Source: Patiria pectinifera
Taxonomy: Eukaryota > Echinodermata > Asteroidea > Valvatida > Asterinidae
DNA length: 64,000 bases
Direction of reading: 5' to 3'
NCBI GenBank assembly: GCA_029964075.1
Contig: CM057140.1
Span: 10,806,643 to 10,870,642 of the forward strand
The notes beneath the pieces are model-generated. The model did no database searches and had not been told where the DNA came from. It saw nothing but the letters and a program-made list of their open reading frames with translations. Below are positions 63,474-64,000 of this stretch, in pieces (the first letter of the stretch is position 1; each line of letters starts with the position of its first letter). The translations under genes and the position numbers were made by a program.

Positions 63474-63913
63474 GTATGAGACATTTGTTTGTAAACCATT
63501 CAATTTAGCTGCTTTAATCAGTTGCCCATAAATAAGCAGTCACAACTGTAAAAATATCTTCTCGATTGTTGGTTAGTTTATGACATCTGCACTCGTAAGC
63601 AGGTGGTTGTGGGTTCGAGTCCTCTCAAACTCTCAGACAGCACTAATACACAAAGACTAGGTGGGAGAATACAAATCAATGTTTTATGTGTTACTAATTC
63701 ATTGTTCACATTTGCTACTTGTAACAGAGCAAATCAGCATTAGTTTGAACTATTGGTCATAGAATTCAAATAAATATACTTGGAGTAGGGCCGTGACCAA
63801 AGCGGTAGTTTGTGGCTATGGTTTTTTCTTTTTTACAATTTGCTTGCTATGGTGAAAAGCCGTAGCCGACCGTACCCGTTTTGGATGCACCGACAATAAA
63901 TTAAACAGCCATT

Positions 63914-64000
63914 CATAATATATCTAAGACAGTTTACCCATTCCTATTGGTCGAGAGCCCCTCACGTGGCCAGTCTTAAATGGATGATAAAGACCGGGTG
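63914..64000 (+). repeat. Dispersed repeat B, copy 3, cut by the window edge
   Basis: CTAAGACAGTTTACCCATTC and CACGTGGCCAGTCTTAAATG match 12434-12515; the inverted copy is at 43733-43811. Confidence 0.6.

Overview
The window is animal DNA: short coding exons with GT-AG junctions are separated by AT-rich introns full of tRNA-derived SINEs and small inverted-repeat DNA transposons. The protein content points to an echinoderm, most likely a sea star, because the main gene has the domain set I recall for sea star footprint protein 1 (Sfp1), an adhesive protein secreted by tube feet. This is recognition from memory; no database was searched.

Layout. (1) 174-1540, + strand: the last four exons of a TMEM181-like membrane protein gene. 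One of its introns has U12-type AT-AC ends. (2) 1541 to about 9170: intergenic DNA with a poly(A) signal and several small MITEs but no gene that I can support. (3) About 9170-9389: a probable promoter and non-coding first exon. (4) 10178 to beyond the right edge, + strand: one very large mosaic gene. I could chain 50 coding exons by splice phase. They give 8007 coding bases (2669 codons) with no break in frame, and the gene continues past the window.

Domain order of the large protein: signal peptide; fibrinogen-like domain of the contactin-associated-protein type; Pfam 'farnesoic acid O-methyltransferase' (PF12248-type) domain; SUEL/rhamnose-binding lectin; EGF; vWD-C8-TIL unit; then five alternating pairs of an unrecognised domain of about 155-168 residues (called X here) and an F5/8 type C (discoidin) domain; then EGF and the start of a second vWD. 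Each X domain is joined to the following F5/8C domain through a 27-33 base micro-exon. This is a secreted, cysteine-rich, carbohydrate- and surface-binding architecture, and both vWD domains begin with a GDPH motif that in related proteins can cleave itself.

The introns hold most of the non-coding interest: tandem arrays built from exon-intron junctions, nested hAT-type elements (one with a 24-base minisatellite, one with a matching empty site elsewhere in the window), a tandem array carrying nuclear-receptor-like DR1 motifs, a cluster of TGACGTCA palindromes, long hairpins, a LINE fragment and several SINE families. The X domain array and the junction-derived tandem arrays look most worth following up.
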